A stretch of DNA of 64,000 bases from Enterococcus avium ATCC 14025 (GTDB lineage Bacteria > Bacillota > Bacilli > Lactobacillales > Enterococcaceae): positions 232,001-296,000 of the forward strand of contig NZ_KE136367.1 in NCBI RefSeq assembly GCF_000406965.1. Reading direction: 5' to 3'. A program made the position numbers and the translations under genes. Below the pieces are notes generated by a model. The model searched no databases and was not told where the DNA came from. It saw only the letters and a list, made by a program, of their open reading frames with translations. Of the stretch, positions 1 to 9,260 are shown piece after piece. Every line of letters begins with the position of its first letter. Position 1 is the stretch's first letter.

Positions 1-1177
1 TCAGGATATCGCCGTTACCAGAGTATAACGTATCGCCGATTAATATCCGACCGAACATTTTCTTTTCTGCAGAAGGATTTCGCAACAATCTTCCTTGAAC
101 GATCGCACGATTGACACCTTTTACTGACATTCCAATCAGCAAACCGCTTAATAAAATGTGGTAGAGTTCCGTATGTTTAACAACCCGTTGCATCTCATCG
201 TCACCAGTAATCGAAGTAGTTTCCGTTTGATACTTTTTATAGTTTTCTTTGAGAAAAACACGAGCCCTCAATAAATTTACTACTAATAATAGACTGACAA
301 AGACCAGCAAGCCTAAAACTACTACTCCTGTCCAGTGGAAGAACATCAATTTTGTCCGCTGACTTTCGACGTTTTTAATTTGCGAATCCACTAAAGCCGT
401 CTTCGTATTCATAATTCCGAATACTTCATCCACAACCTGGCTGACCCCTGTATCGTAATCCTCATCCTTGAAGGCATCCACTACATCATCATTATTAATA
501 ATGTCATCGGCTTTACCATCAGGAATCAGACCTTCTAAACCATAGCCAACTTCTAAACGAAATTCTCGTTCGTCCAAGGCGATTAAATATAAAACACCAT
601 TGTCTTCATTCCTATCCCCAATACCTAATTGGTTGAAGATCTTATTGGCATACGATTCAATATCTTCTCCACGGGGCAATTCCGGGATCGTAACCACTTC
701 TAATTGCGCACCATTGGTACTTGCTGCTAATTGTTTGTTTAGTTGATAAATTTTTTCCTTCATTTTCTGACTCAGCATATTAGCGTTGTCAGAAACAAAG
801 ATATTGTTCTTATTAATGGTCAAATGACCATCCGTTTCTTCAATTGCCACATCGTAGTTGTTGGCTTTCTTCGGATATTCTTTCAAGTTAGCCAAATTAT
901 CATTTAGAGCTGTTTTGAAAGATTTGTTAACTGTCACTTTTTTACCAGACAAAATGTCTTCTCGTTCCTGATTCAACTTCGTCAATTGCTGATCATAGGA
1001 CACCTTTTTATCTCCATAGCCATTACTCGTAAAGAGATTAAATAAGCCGAACCCGCTGACTAGCAATACAACAATTAAAATTAGGGAAAAGACTCCATTA
1101 CGTTTACGTACCTTGCGATAGTTCTCAACAACCTCCTGATGGAGCCGTTCCCCTGAAGCACGCTGTTCCCTCTTCAT
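1..1177 (-). CDS. TPM-domain membrane protein, 3' end missing
   Basis: The frame is open from an ATG at 1177 to the window edge, so the C-terminus is missing; 392 codons are visible. A GGGTGAG site lies just upstream of the ATG. The protein has a membrane segment at about residues 28-50, then a TPM (YgcG/Psb32-type) domain from about residue 115 with the typical run NGVLYLIALDEREFRLEVG, then a second membrane segment. TPM proteins are commonly encoded next to lemA, as here: this gene starts 16 bases after lemA ends, so the two are probably co-transcribed. Family function is poorly defined; some TPM proteins are implicated in membrane protein quality control. Assignment to the domain is firm, function is not. 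Confidence 0.8.
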   Translation of the reverse strand, partial: MKREQRASGERLHQEVVENYRKVRKRNGVFSLILIVVLLVSGFGLFNLFTSNGYGDKKVSYDQQLTKLNQEREDILSGKKVTVNKSFKTALNDNLANLKEYPKKANNYDVAIEETDGHLTINKNNIFVSDNANMLSQKMKEKIYQLNKQLAASTNGAQLEVVTIPELPRGEDIESYANKIFNQLGIGDRNEDNGVLYLIALDEREFRLEVGYGLEGLIPDGKADDIINNDDVVDAFKDEDYDTGVSQVVDEVFGIMNTKTALVDSQIKNVESQRTKLMFFHWTGVVVLGLLVFVSLLLVVNLLRARVFLKENYKKYQTETTSITGDDEMQRVVKHTELYHILLSGLLIGMSVKGVNRAIVQGRLLRNPSAEKKMFGRILIGDTLYSGNGDIL

Positions 1178-1193
1178 TTTTTCTCACCCATTC

Positions 1194-1766
1194 TTATTCA
1201 AAACTGACGTCTGGGACTTCTTTCGCACCTTCATCAGCCTTAAAGTTCGCCTTTTTATCAAATCCTAATACCTTCGCTGCCATATTTCTAGGGAATCGAA
1301 CCAAGCTTTGGTTATAGTCATTGACTTGTTCGATATAGTTTTTCCGTTCAACAGAGATTCGATTTTCTGTACCCTCTAGCTGGACCATCAAGGTTTTTAC
1401 ATTTTCATTAGAAGCTAGTGTTGGATAGCTTTCTTGAATCACGTTCACCATCGTACCTAAGCTTTGATCAATTTGATTGTTTGCGTCATTTTTTTCCGAT
1501 GGTGTCTTGGCATTGTTGTATGCCTTCCGTGCATCAGTAATTTCTTTAACGAGCTTTTCTTCATGGTTCATACTACCTTTGACACTGTTTACTAAATTTG
1601 GAATCAAATCTGCCCGGCGTTGCATCACATTTTCCACCTGCGACCATTTTGCGTCCACATCGTTTTCTGCTGAAGCCAATGAGTTATATGTCGTTACCAA
1701 GTATGCTCCGATTGCCAGAGCGATCACGACAATCCCAACAATGATACCTGAACCTCTTCGTTTCAT
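1194..1766 (-). CDS. lemA: LemA family protein
   Basis: The 190-residue product has an N-terminal membrane anchor (about residues 9-27), followed by the helical LemA domain with the characteristic stretch KWSQVENVMQRRADLIPNLV and a C-terminal FPRNMAAKVLGF motif. LemA proteins are membrane-anchored helical proteins of unclear molecular role. It is the first gene of a probable two-gene unit with the TPM-domain gene downstream. An extended -10 promoter lies about 50 bases upstream. Confidence 0.9.
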   Translation of the reverse strand: MKRRGSGIIVGIVVIALAIGAYLVTTYNSLASAENDVDAKWSQVENVMQRRADLIPNLVNSVKGSMNHEEKLVKEITDARKAYNNAKTPSEKNDANNQIDQSLGTMVNVIQESYPTLASNENVKTLMVQLEGTENRISVERKNYIEQVNDYNQSLVRFPRNMAAKVLGFDKKANFKADEGAKEVPDVSFE

Positions 1767-1814
1767 TTTTATCCCAACCTTTTTCTGATTTATTTGTTAT
1801 TTGTGATTGAGCTA

Positions 1815-1823
1815 ATTATAGCA
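1815..1823 (-). promoter_or_regulatory. Extended -10 promoter for lemA
   Basis: On the minus strand the sequence reads TGCTATAAT, a full consensus -10 with the TGn extension. No good -35 hexamer is present at 17 bases, which fits an extended -10 promoter. Confidence 0.45.
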
Positions 1824-1966
1824 TTCGGGTAGGGGCGCGCCTCAGACTTTCGACTGATTTTTTAGCTCAACGGTTGACAAAAAATCCTCCCGATTTTTTC
1901 CTTCATATATAGTACGAGAAAAAGTATTTAAGCTTTTTCTTTAAAGCCTTCGAAAGCGTTTGATTT

Positions 1967-2860
1967 TTAGTTAAGATACACTGGTCGGGCTTCGATATAT
2001 CCTCGATACCCCTGTGGTTCTAATTGAATCCGTGGTCCCTCTTTTTCTGCCCATTGACAATTATTTATACTAGGATCATATGTATCGATCTGCTCCATCA
2101 CTGCTTCAATTGCTTCATCAAAACGTACTTCATCATACGGATCACCTTGAAATAGCAGCATCGTACAAGCAGACAGTTCAATTACATCAAAGCCCTCTGG
2201 AATAAGCCCTTGATAATCAAGCGGGACTTCTACACCTTGAGCATAAACGGATGTTTCTTCCGTTCGCATGCTTTCCGGTAGCCAAAGTCCTACTGGTTCA
2301 TACAATGCCTCTTTGATACTGGCAAGAATTCCCCAGACATCACAACCGACTTCCTGTGCATATTCGATATAGGTTTTAGCTTTCTTGCCCCGCAATAAAA
2401 TCAGCTTACGAGCGGGAAACTCAATGAGTCGAACATGTAGATTCTTCGATAATGGCGGTAAATCACTGCGTTCCTCGCCCATTAAATAGTAGCTTTCCAC
2501 AGGATATGGGGTAAATAACGGGATTGGCGGTGTCTTCTTTTGATATGCCTTCGGAGTAACACCGAACTGTTTACGAAAAGCTCGTGTAAAGCCTTCATGA
2601 GAATCAAAGACAAAATCCAAAGCAACATCCACCACTCGCAGATCCTCATCACGCAAAACCAAAGCCGCCTTGGATAACCGCAGCTTGCGAATGTATTCAA
2701 ACGGTGATTTATCCGTGTATTCCTTAAACATTTTGGCACAATGCCATGGCGAATAGCCGGCCTGCTGTGCCAAAGCATGTAGCGTGATCTCTTCATCTAA
2801 ATGTCTTTCAATAAATGTCTGCATGCGAGTAACCGCCGCAGTATGCTCCAAGTTTGCCAT
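1967..2860 (-). CDS. AraC family regulator with GyrI-like effector domain
   Basis: The 297-residue protein has an N-terminal AraC-type DNA-binding domain of two helix-turn-helix units (about residues 8-108; typical motifs LAQQAGYSPWHCAKMFKEY and FTRAFRKQFGVTPKAYQ). From about residue 140 to the end there is a GyrI-like effector-binding domain. This order (DNA-binding first) is typical of the Rob/SoxS-like regulators that bind small hydrophobic ligands. GGTGG precedes the ATG. It is divergent from an M28 peptidase gene, with 263 bases between them, and may control it; this is inferred from position only. Confidence 0.85.
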   Translation of the reverse strand: MANLEHTAAVTRMQTFIERHLDEEITLHALAQQAGYSPWHCAKMFKEYTDKSPFEYIRKLRLSKAALVLRDEDLRVVDVALDFVFDSHEGFTRAFRKQFGVTPKAYQKKTPPIPLFTPYPVESYYLMGEERSDLPPLSKNLHVRLIEFPARKLILLRGKKAKTYIEYAQEVGCDVWGILASIKEALYEPVGLWLPESMRTEETSVYAQGVEVPLDYQGLIPEGFDVIELSACTMLLFQGDPYDEVRFDEAIEAVMEQIDTYDPSINNCQWAEKEGPRIQLEPQGYRGYIEARPVYLN

Positions 2861-3068
2861 AATACCACCTAGTATCTGTCAAATAATCCGACAAGTGCAC
2901 AAGGAAGGTCAAGAAATCCTCCCGCTGCTCTCCTATACTTATGGTATCAACTAAAAGGATCTCAGTCCAACTTTTCCCAGTTTAATTAATGCAAAAGGAA
3001 TGGCAGGTGAAACGAGATGGCATTACGGTCAAACAGTATAGTTGGATGACATACGGCTTGACAATCAG

Positions 3069-3095
3069 ATTTATTTTTCTGGAAGAAAAATAAAT
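3069..3095. repeat. Perfect 12-bp inverted repeat upstream of the M28 peptidase gene
   Basis: Arms at 3069-3080 and 3084-3095 are perfectly complementary around a GGA loop. It lies between a TTGACA hexamer (3058-3063) and the ribosome binding site AAGGAG of the peptidase gene. It could be an operator or a 5' leader hairpin. It is AT-rich. Confidence 0.5.
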
Positions 3096-3123
3096 ACTTT
3101 AAAAGGAAAAGGAGTGTTCCAAA

Positions 3124-4302
3124 ATGGAAATTATCAAAAACAGCTTAGTACGTCACATGGAAAAATTATGTCAGGAAATCGGTCCTCGAGCGACTGGATC
3201 GGCAGGAAATAAAGCAGCAGTTGACTACGCAGCGGAGACGTTTCGTTCTTTAGGCTATGAGGTTCGATTGCAGGAGTTTCCTTGTATGGATTGGCAAAAT
3301 AATGGCGCAGAACTAATTGTTGATGGTCAAACAGTGGAAGTAGCGGCTGCGGAATATGCGATGCCTTGTAATGTCAGCGGCGAGTTGGTTTGTGTCCAAA
3401 CGATCCAAGAATTAGCAGCAGCGGATTTAACCAATAAGATTTGTGTTATGTATGGAGAGCTTTGCAAAGAACCGATTATGCCTAAAAGTATGGTCTTTTG
3501 GAATGGCGAAGAGCACCAAGCAATTATTCGGGAATTAGAACAAAAACAGCCATTAGCTGTGATTACTGTTAGTTTTCTTGAGGAGGTTCCAGTCCCGATT
3601 ATCCAAGATGGCGACTTCAATGTTCCATGTGGAACAGTCAAAGGTGCTCTTTTATCTTCGCTGTTAAATAGAAAAACCGCTAACTTACGTCTGATGACAG
3701 AGCGTAAACCAGCCACTGCCGCAAACGTGATTGCTACTTTCGGCAAAGGAAAAAAGCTTGCTTACTCTGCTCATATCGACACGAAGCCTACCACATCGGG
3801 TGCGTTAGACAACGGTACCGGAGTCGCAGTTCTACTGACGTTAGCTGAACAATTGATCCAAAACGAATTAGACAATCAACTTGAATTTGTTTTGTTTAAT
3901 GGTGAAGACTACTATTCAATGCCCGGGGAAATGATGTTTATGGAACAATCGTTAAACCACCCTGAAGAATATGAATTCGCCATTAACGTAGACGGTGCCG
4001 GGATGCAAAATAGTACGATATCCTACTCCCTTTACGAATGTCCAGATCAACTAACCGAACAGCTGGAAAACTTTACGACGGATTATTCCACCATCAAAAA
4101 AGTCGAACCTTGGCCAATGGGCGATCATATGTTGTTTGCCGGAGTAGGAATCCCGGCGGTCGCGATCACTTCAACACAAATCTATCTATTGATGGAAGCG
4201 GTCATGCATACACCAAAAGATAACTTATCGATCGTCGACTTTCAGCGTTTAGAAGAAACCGTCATTTTCTTGAACAATCTGACCACAGCACAAATGAAGT
4301 AA
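3124..4302 (+). CDS. M28 family zinc aminopeptidase
   Basis: The 392-residue protein carries the M28 metal-binding pattern: H217 and D219 in SAHIDT, bridging D229 in ALDNGTG, the catalytic E261 with a metal ligand D262 in NGEDYY, an Asp in NVDGAG near residue 290, and a final His in AVMHTPKD near residue 360. No signal peptide is seen, so it is probably cytoplasmic. M28 enzymes remove N-terminal residues from peptides; the natural substrate here is unknown. GGAGTG precedes the ATG. It stands alone, with its own terminator, and is divergent from the AraC regulator. Confidence 0.85.
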   Translation: MEIIKNSLVRHMEKLCQEIGPRATGSAGNKAAVDYAAETFRSLGYEVRLQEFPCMDWQNNGAELIVDGQTVEVAAAEYAMPCNVSGELVCVQTIQELAAADLTNKICVMYGELCKEPIMPKSMVFWNGEEHQAIIRELEQKQPLAVITVSFLEEVPVPIIQDGDFNVPCGTVKGALLSSLLNRKTANLRLMTERKPATAANVIATFGKGKKLAYSAHIDTKPTTSGALDNGTGVAVLLTLAEQLIQNELDNQLEFVLFNGEDYYSMPGEMMFMEQSLNHPEEYEFAINVDGAGMQNSTISYSLYECPDQLTEQLENFTTDYSTIKKVEPWPMGDHMLFAGVGIPAVAITSTQIYLLMEAVMHTPKDNLSIVDFQRLEETVIFLNNLTTAQMK

Positions 4303-4310
4303 CTAAAAAG

Positions 4311-4342
4311 CAGTCTACCGCTTACCGGTAGGCTGTCTTTTG
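4311..4342 (+). terminator. Terminator of the M28 peptidase gene
   Basis: Arms CAGTCTACCG and CGGTAGGCTG pair over 10 bases with one wobble and are followed by TCTTTTGTG. Confidence 0.7.
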
Positions 4343-4414
4343 TGTCTTTCCGATTAATCGGCTCATTAAAAAACTGTAACAATTCTTCTCATTATGAAGG
4401 GCCTTGCCGTTCAT

Positions 4415-5230
4415 TTATTGCTGCTTACTCCATTCGTAAATGAATTCCCCACATTTCACAATATCATCAGAAGCGCTGGTTTTTCGTCGGATGAGATAAA
4501 AATTCCGCTTGTAGCTTTCGTCCAATCTCTGATGTGAAATTCCTTCAACCGCTCGTTCCGAAACTAATGAACAGCCAAAGCCTTGCTTCAATAAGCCCAC
4601 AATCACTTCATTATTTTGGATTTCCATGACTGGACTGTCTATATCCTTTTCCTCCAAAAATCGTTTTGTGTAATAATAGACTCCGGATGTATTTTCTCTC
4701 ACCAGCCATGGACCCTTTTCTAGATTCCCTGCTAAAACTAACTGATCCTCCATCAATGAAAAACGCTTAATAGTAGGAGCAGACAAAGGCTTCTCGATAA
4801 ATCCCAGATCTACTGTATGATGCTCTACCGCTTGTAAAACCTCTAAAGAGTTCATCATTTGAACACTAAAACGAATATGCGGAAATTCCTGCTGCAATTG
4901 GATTAGAAGTGACGGCAAGACATAAGTGGCAAATGTATGGGAAGCCCCAATCACGCAACGAATAATCTGTTGTTGATTGGTTTGAACAGCTTGATATAAA
5001 TTTTCCCAATCGTTCATTAAATCAACGGCCCGTTCATATAAAATATCTGCTTGCGGTGTTACTAACACTTCTTTTCTTCCGCTACGGATAAATAATTGTG
5101 TTCCAAATTCATTTTCTAATTGCTTGATTTGGGCTGAGACAGTTGGCTGGGAAATAAATAAAATCTCTGATGCTTTAGAAAAGTTTTTCGTTTCATAAAC
5201 TACTTTGAACGTTTCTAACCATTTGAACAT
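4415..5230 (-). CDS. LysR family regulator, divergent from a YeiH-type exporter
   Basis: The product starts MFKWLETFKVVYETKNFSKA, the usual LysR N-terminus, with a winged helix-turn-helix over residues 1-60 (QPTVSAQIKQLENEFG) and a LysR substrate-binding domain behind it, about 271 residues in all. An upstream in-frame ATG at 5245 exists, but only the ATG at 5230 has a good ribosome binding site (GGAAGTG, 6 bases away). The gene is divergent from a yeiH-like gene, the same arrangement as yeiE-yeiH in enterobacteria, so it probably controls that exporter. Confidence 0.85.
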   Translation of the reverse strand: MFKWLETFKVVYETKNFSKASEILFISQPTVSAQIKQLENEFGTQLFIRSGRKEVLVTPQADILYERAVDLMNDWENLYQAVQTNQQQIIRCVIGASHTFATYVLPSLLIQLQQEFPHIRFSVQMMNSLEVLQAVEHHTVDLGFIEKPLSAPTIKRFSLMEDQLVLAGNLEKGPWLVRENTSGVYYYTKRFLEEKDIDSPVMEIQNNEVIVGLLKQGFGCSLVSERAVEGISHQRLDESYKRNFYLIRRKTSASDDIVKCGEFIYEWSKQQ

Positions 5231-5274
5231 CGCAATCACTTCCATTATTTTTTTCTATTTAAGGTATTATATCA

Positions 5275-5312
5275 ATAAATTATAATAATGGAAGATATCG
5301 GTTATAATTTAT
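5275..5312. promoter_or_regulatory. Candidate LysR operator, 11-bp inverted repeat
   Basis: ATAAATTATAA (5275-5285) and TTATAATTTAT (5302-5312) are perfect reverse complements separated by 16 bases. They lie in the divergent region between the LysR gene and the yeiH-like gene, close to both starts. The repeats also contain -10-like sequences, so binding would be expected to affect both promoters. Confidence 0.5.
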
Positions 5313-5454
5313 CATGCAAATGAAATACCAATGAAAATCAATTGATTTTTTACGTAAGAAAAGCTTTTTAATAACAAGAACTATCTAATTTTCGGGTGGT
5401 TTCACTTGCCCAATAAGTAGTTACCCTTCAATTTTATAAGAAAGAGGTCTAACG

Positions 5455-6462
5455 ATGTTTACAAATTTTTATACTAAAACAAAACCGATTTTACCTGGTT
5501 TAAGCTTGTCCATAGGAGTAGCAATCATTGCAAAACTATTCGCTTTGTTTTTACCTAAGCTTGGTGGTGCCACTTTAGCCATCCTATTAGGAATCATTTT
5601 GGGAAATACCTTCTTTAAACAACCGGATCTAGCCGCTGGGACGAAGTTCTCAGAAAGCAAATTACTAGAATATTCGGTGGTACTGCTTGGGCTCACCGTC
5701 ACCTTCCAAACGATTGGAGAAATGGGCATCAAAGGATTGATTTTTATCCTGCTAATCATGACTACCGTTATCATCGGTGCTTATTGGATCGGTCGTAAAC
5801 TTGGGTTTAATGAAAAAATGGCTTTGATGATGGCTGGTGGAAATGCCGTTTGCGGTTCATCAGCGATTGGTGCGATTGCACCGGCGATTGAAGCAAACGA
5901 TGAGGAAAAAGGTCAAATTATTACCCTTGTTAATTTACTAGGAACAGTAATGATGTTGACACTCCCCTTTTTAGGAATGTCACTTTTCGGAGATACGTTA
6001 TTAAGTAAAAGTGCCTTACTTGGCGGAACGTTGCAATCGGTGGGACAAGTTGTTGCTGGCGCTAGCTTGGTTAATCCTGAAACAGTGAAATACTCTATGC
6101 TCTTTAAAATAACACGGATCATTTTCTTAGTCGTAGTCGTTTTCTTGTTCGAACGCAAAGCACAAAAAGATGGACTAAAGACAACTAAAGGATCAAAGAA
6201 AAAATTCCCGATCCCCTGGTATGTTACTAGCTTTTTGATTTTCTGTATCATCAATAGTTTCTTTTCACTGCCGCCAATCTTTAGCGATGGTGCGCATTTC
6301 ATCAGTACTTGGTTTGAAACGACTGCTTTGGCCGCAATCGGATTGCGCCTAGACTTCAGAAAATTTTTAAAAGAAGGCCCACGCTTTTTACTTTACGGAC
6401 TATCGGTTGGCGCTGTTCAAACCATTGCTGCCTTACTATTTATTTTTATTTTACATATTTAA
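5455..6462 (+). CDS. yeiH: YeiH family putative sulfate exporter
   Basis: This is a 335-residue integral membrane protein with about ten hydrophobic segments and the family hallmark stretch [19 protein letters not shown] near residue 125-140. It belongs to the conserved UPF0324/YeiH group, annotated as putative sulfate exporters; direct biochemical evidence is limited. AGAGG precedes the ATG. The partner is the divergent LysR regulator. The gene ends one base before the stop of convergent cutC. Confidence 0.85.
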   Translation: MFTNFYTKTKPILPGLSLSIGVAIIAKLFALFLPKLGGATLAILLGIILGNTFFKQPDLAAGTKFSESKLLEYSVVLLGLTVTFQTIGEMGIKGLIFILLIMTTVIIGAYWIGRKLGFNEKMALMMAGGNAVCGSSAIGAIAPAIEANDEEKGQIITLVNLLGTVMMLTLPFLGMSLFGDTLLSKSALLGGTLQSVGQVVAGASLVNPETVKYSMLFKITRIIFLVVVVFLFERKAQKDGLKTTKGSKKKFPIPWYVTSFLIFCIINSFFSLPPIFSDGAHFISTWFETTALAAIGLRLDFRKFLKEGPRFLLYGLSVGAVQTIAALLFIFILHI

Positions 6463-6463
6463 T

Positions 6464-7096
6464 CTAAATAGCAACGATTCGTGTACCGTGTGCCTCAGAT
6501 AGATTTAATTGGGCAAGAACATAATCCACATTATCAAAACGAATGCCTGCCCCTGGTAAAATAATGATTCGTCGGTTGGCATGATCGATCAACTTTATTA
6601 AATGGGGAATATTATCAATAATGGTGTTATCAGCCGGTCCACCATGGGTCAAAATGCGCTTAACACCATGGTCTGCTAACCAATCAATTGCTTTAAACTG
6701 ATTTTCGATACTTAATTCGTCAAAAGCCATGTGGAATGTAACGTCTAGATTCCCCGCTTGATCTAATAGTATCTGGATCAGCTCTTCATCCAGCCATCCT
6801 TCTTTCAGACAGCCAAATACGATACCCTCTGCCTGCAATGCTTGGCATATCTCTATATCTGCTTTCATGATTGCTGCCTCTGCTTCATCATATTCGAAGT
6901 CCCTGCCTCTTGGTCTGATCATTACCATGGTAGGGACATTTTTTCTTTTCGTATAAGAAAGAGTTTGCTTGATTACACCATAGCTGGGTGTGGTTCCGCC
7001 TTGTGCAAGGTTATCGCAAAGCTCAATTCTGCCAGCACCCGCGGCAATGGCTTGGGGAATGTATTCAAAATTTTCAGCACAAAATTCTTTAATCAT
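6464..7096 (-). CDS. cutC: CutC family protein
   Basis: The 210-residue TIM-barrel-type protein starts MIKEFCAENF and has the family motifs GAGRIELCDNLAQGGTTPSYG, MIRPRGRDFEY and LTHGG. CutC was named for copper homeostasis, but the true activity is uncertain. GGAGATACAAA precedes the ATG. It is a single gene, convergent with yeiH with no room between them for a dedicated terminator. Confidence 0.9.
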   Translation of the reverse strand: MIKEFCAENFEYIPQAIAAGAGRIELCDNLAQGGTTPSYGVIKQTLSYTKRKNVPTMVMIRPRGRDFEYDEAEAAIMKADIEICQALQAEGIVFGCLKEGWLDEELIQILLDQAGNLDVTFHMAFDELSIENQFKAIDWLADHGVKRILTHGGPADNTIIDNIPHLIKLIDHANRRIIILPGAGIRFDNVDYVLAQLNLSEAHGTRIVAI

Positions 7097-7233
7097 TTTG
7101 TATCTCCTTTTTCTTACTTTATTTTCAAAACGTTTATCATCTAATTAAACCTCTCAATCAGCAACTTATCTTGATAATTTATTGTTTCCTTTCTTGTCAG
7201 CCACCCCGATTAAAGTTGATCTGATATTCTTTT

Positions 7234-8403
7234 TTAAATTGCTTTTTCTTCGATGGCTCTCATAAATCGAGCCATTCCTACTTTTAAAATATCCAATGGA
7301 CAGCCGAAATTTATCCGAATATAATCACCGTCACCCTCTTCAAAAATCGTCCCTTCATGCACATCAACACCATACTGATTTTTCAGAACCATTCTAATCT
7401 CATCAGAATCAGCGCATGGACTATCGATGATCCTCAACCATGCGAGATAGGAGCCCTCAGATTTGATTAGTTCAACCCGCTCAATTCCAGCAATAAGTTG
7501 TTCAAGATAATGATAGTTTTCTTCTAAGTGCTCAATCAGCTCGTTTAACCACGCAAGCGCTTGTTCAGGATGACTATATATAGTATTTAACATTTCTATT
7601 GCAAATAGATCTAAGTCATTTAACCCATTCAATTTAAAAACGAATTCCATTCTTCTCTTTATTTCAGGATTTCTAGTAATGGTATAAGAAGCCTTTATTC
7701 CTGCAACATTGAACGTTTTTGCTGGGGAAGAAAGAACGATTATTTTTTCTTCAGGCTCACAGTTTCGTAAAACAGAATGGAAGGTATGGCCTTTAAAGAT
7801 AAGATCTCCATGGATTTCATCAGAAATTAGATATAGTTTTTTCGTTTGTACTAGTTGCTTTATTTCACTTAATTCTTGTTCATTCCAAACACGCCCTACT
7901 GGATTATGAGGGTTACACAGAACGACGGCTTCAATCTTCTGATCATCAGTCAAGAACTGCCTTGTTCGTTCAATATCAACCTGATAATTGCCATCCCTAT
8001 TTAAAAGCGGTACTTCAATCACTTCAATTCCACAATTTTTCGCGATAGTCATCAATGGCGGATAGATTGGTGTAAACAATAAAAGCTTTCCTTCTGTTGT
8101 TATAAATGTTTCCAAAATTACGCGATAGCTGTGTAAAACACTGGTTGAAAAAAGAATGTCCGCTTCATCAACTTTACAATTATAATGTTCTTCATACCAG
8201 CTACTAATTCCTTCATTTATTTCTTTAGAAATGTCCGTATATCCAAAATAGTCCGCTTTTACTCTATTGATTAAATGTTCTGCTAAAAACTCTGGTGACT
8301 TAAAATCCATATCGGCAATCCAAAAAGGAAGAATATCCTTTGTTCCATACCGTGACCATTTCTTTGAATAGGTCTGCTTTCTAATCTCTGCAATTGCCTT
8401 CAT
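7234..8403 (-). CDS. MalY/PatB-type aminotransferase (C-S lyase)
   Basis: The 389-residue protein is a fold-type I PLP enzyme of the MalY/PatB group. It has the N-terminal WIADMDF motif, the CNPHNPVGR Asn motif, SDEIHGD for the PLP ring, and the Schiff-base Lys229 in SSPAKTFNVAG. MalY/PatB enzymes act as cystathionine beta-lyases, releasing homocysteine or other thiols, pyruvate and ammonia. GGAG precedes the ATG. It lies downstream of the PTS operon but is separated from it by a terminator, so it is probably transcribed on its own. Confidence 0.88.
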   Translation of the reverse strand: MKAIAEIRKQTYSKKWSRYGTKDILPFWIADMDFKSPEFLAEHLINRVKADYFGYTDISKEINEGISSWYEEHYNCKVDEADILFSTSVLHSYRVILETFITTEGKLLLFTPIYPPLMTIAKNCGIEVIEVPLLNRDGNYQVDIERTRQFLTDDQKIEAVVLCNPHNPVGRVWNEQELSEIKQLVQTKKLYLISDEIHGDLIFKGHTFHSVLRNCEPEEKIIVLSSPAKTFNVAGIKASYTITRNPEIKRRMEFVFKLNGLNDLDLFAIEMLNTIYSHPEQALAWLNELIEHLEENYHYLEQLIAGIERVELIKSEGSYLAWLRIIDSPCADSDEIRMVLKNQYGVDVHEGTIFEEGDGDYIRINFGCPLDILKVGMARFMRAIEEKAI

Positions 8404-8453
8404 TGACTAACTCCAATCATGTACTTAGTTTTTCAAGATTGACCCAAAATTCT

Positions 8454-8492
8454 AAAAAGGCCTCAAACTTGAAAAAGACAAGTTTAAGACCT
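8454..8492 (-). terminator. Terminator of the mannose-family PTS operon
   Basis: On the minus strand arms AGGTCTTAAACTTG and CAAGTTTGAGGCCT pair with a wobble and one mismatch, followed by TTTTT. It lies just after the SIS gene stop. Confidence 0.8.
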
Positions 8493-8498
8493 AACTTC

Positions 8499-9203
8499 TT
8501 AAATGTGGAAGATCCGATCAGCATAGTTGTTCTCTATTTCTAAATTCCGTTCATGCCCGCCATCAACATTGGCACTCATATATACCGGCGGTTCAAAGCC
8601 TTTTTCCACCATGATCTTGATTGCTTCATACATTGTTTGCTGCAAAAGTAATGTCGCTGCAAAGGAAGAGGTTCCACAAACTTTTGTTTCTAAACCTTCG
8701 ATTTCTAATGCCGCATCACCAAATCCTGAGTGATTATCTAGTACAACATCTGCAAATTCGTATAACATTTTTCCGCTATGATGACGCGAAGTCGTTGCTT
8801 TCGAAATATCCAAAGCAGTAACAACGATCAGTTTATTGCCACGCTTTTTGACTTCTTCCGCAATTTCAATAGCCATTGGATTTCTGCCTGAATTTGAGAT
8901 CAAGAAGAAGATATCATTAGGATCAACCATTACTTTATGCATCAAAGTTTTCCCAACACCTGCACACTGTTCATACATGCCGCCAGCCGGGTCCATGATT
9001 GTTTTTGATGTGATTAGCCCACCCGCACGTCCACTGATTTCAATCGCCGCTGCATAAGAATGTCCACTACCAAACGCTTGAGTGATTCCTCCGTTCATAA
9101 TTCCTTCGGCTACAATCTCAGCCGCTTTAGAAATGTTTTCCCCTTCGTTTTCCTCAATAATTTGCGTTATTCGTTTACATTCTTCAAAAAATTCTAATGT
9201 CAT
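8499..9203 (-). CDS. SIS-domain phosphosugar-binding protein
   Basis: The 234-residue protein is one SIS domain, with the nucleotide/sugar-phosphate loop [19 protein letters not shown] near residue 40-60 and the ISNSGRNP motif near residue 100. Length and pattern match the UPF0309 group of stand-alone SIS proteins. These are expected to bind or isomerise phosphosugars. It is the last gene of the mannose-family PTS operon, so it probably acts on the imported phosphorylated sugar, perhaps an amino sugar; the substrate cannot be read from the sequence. Confidence 0.8.
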   Translation of the reverse strand: MTLEFFEECKRITQIIEENEGENISKAAEIVAEGIMNGGITQAFGSGHSYAAAIEISGRAGGLITSKTIMDPAGGMYEQCAGVGKTLMHKVMVDPNDIFFLISNSGRNPMAIEIAEEVKKRGNKLIVVTALDISKATTSRHHSGKMLYEFADVVLDNHSGFGDAALEIEGLETKVCGTSSFAATLLLQQTMYEAIKIMVEKGFEPPVYMSANVDGGHERNLEIENNYADRIFHI

Positions 9204-9260
9204 TTTTCTTTCCCCTTTTTCATTCTGATATATTATTTTTCATTGCAAACTACGTACCAT

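Noticed and set aside
1860..1920. Plus-strand promoter TTGACA near 1873
   Set aside because: No plus-strand gene follows, and no proper -10 is at 17 bases.
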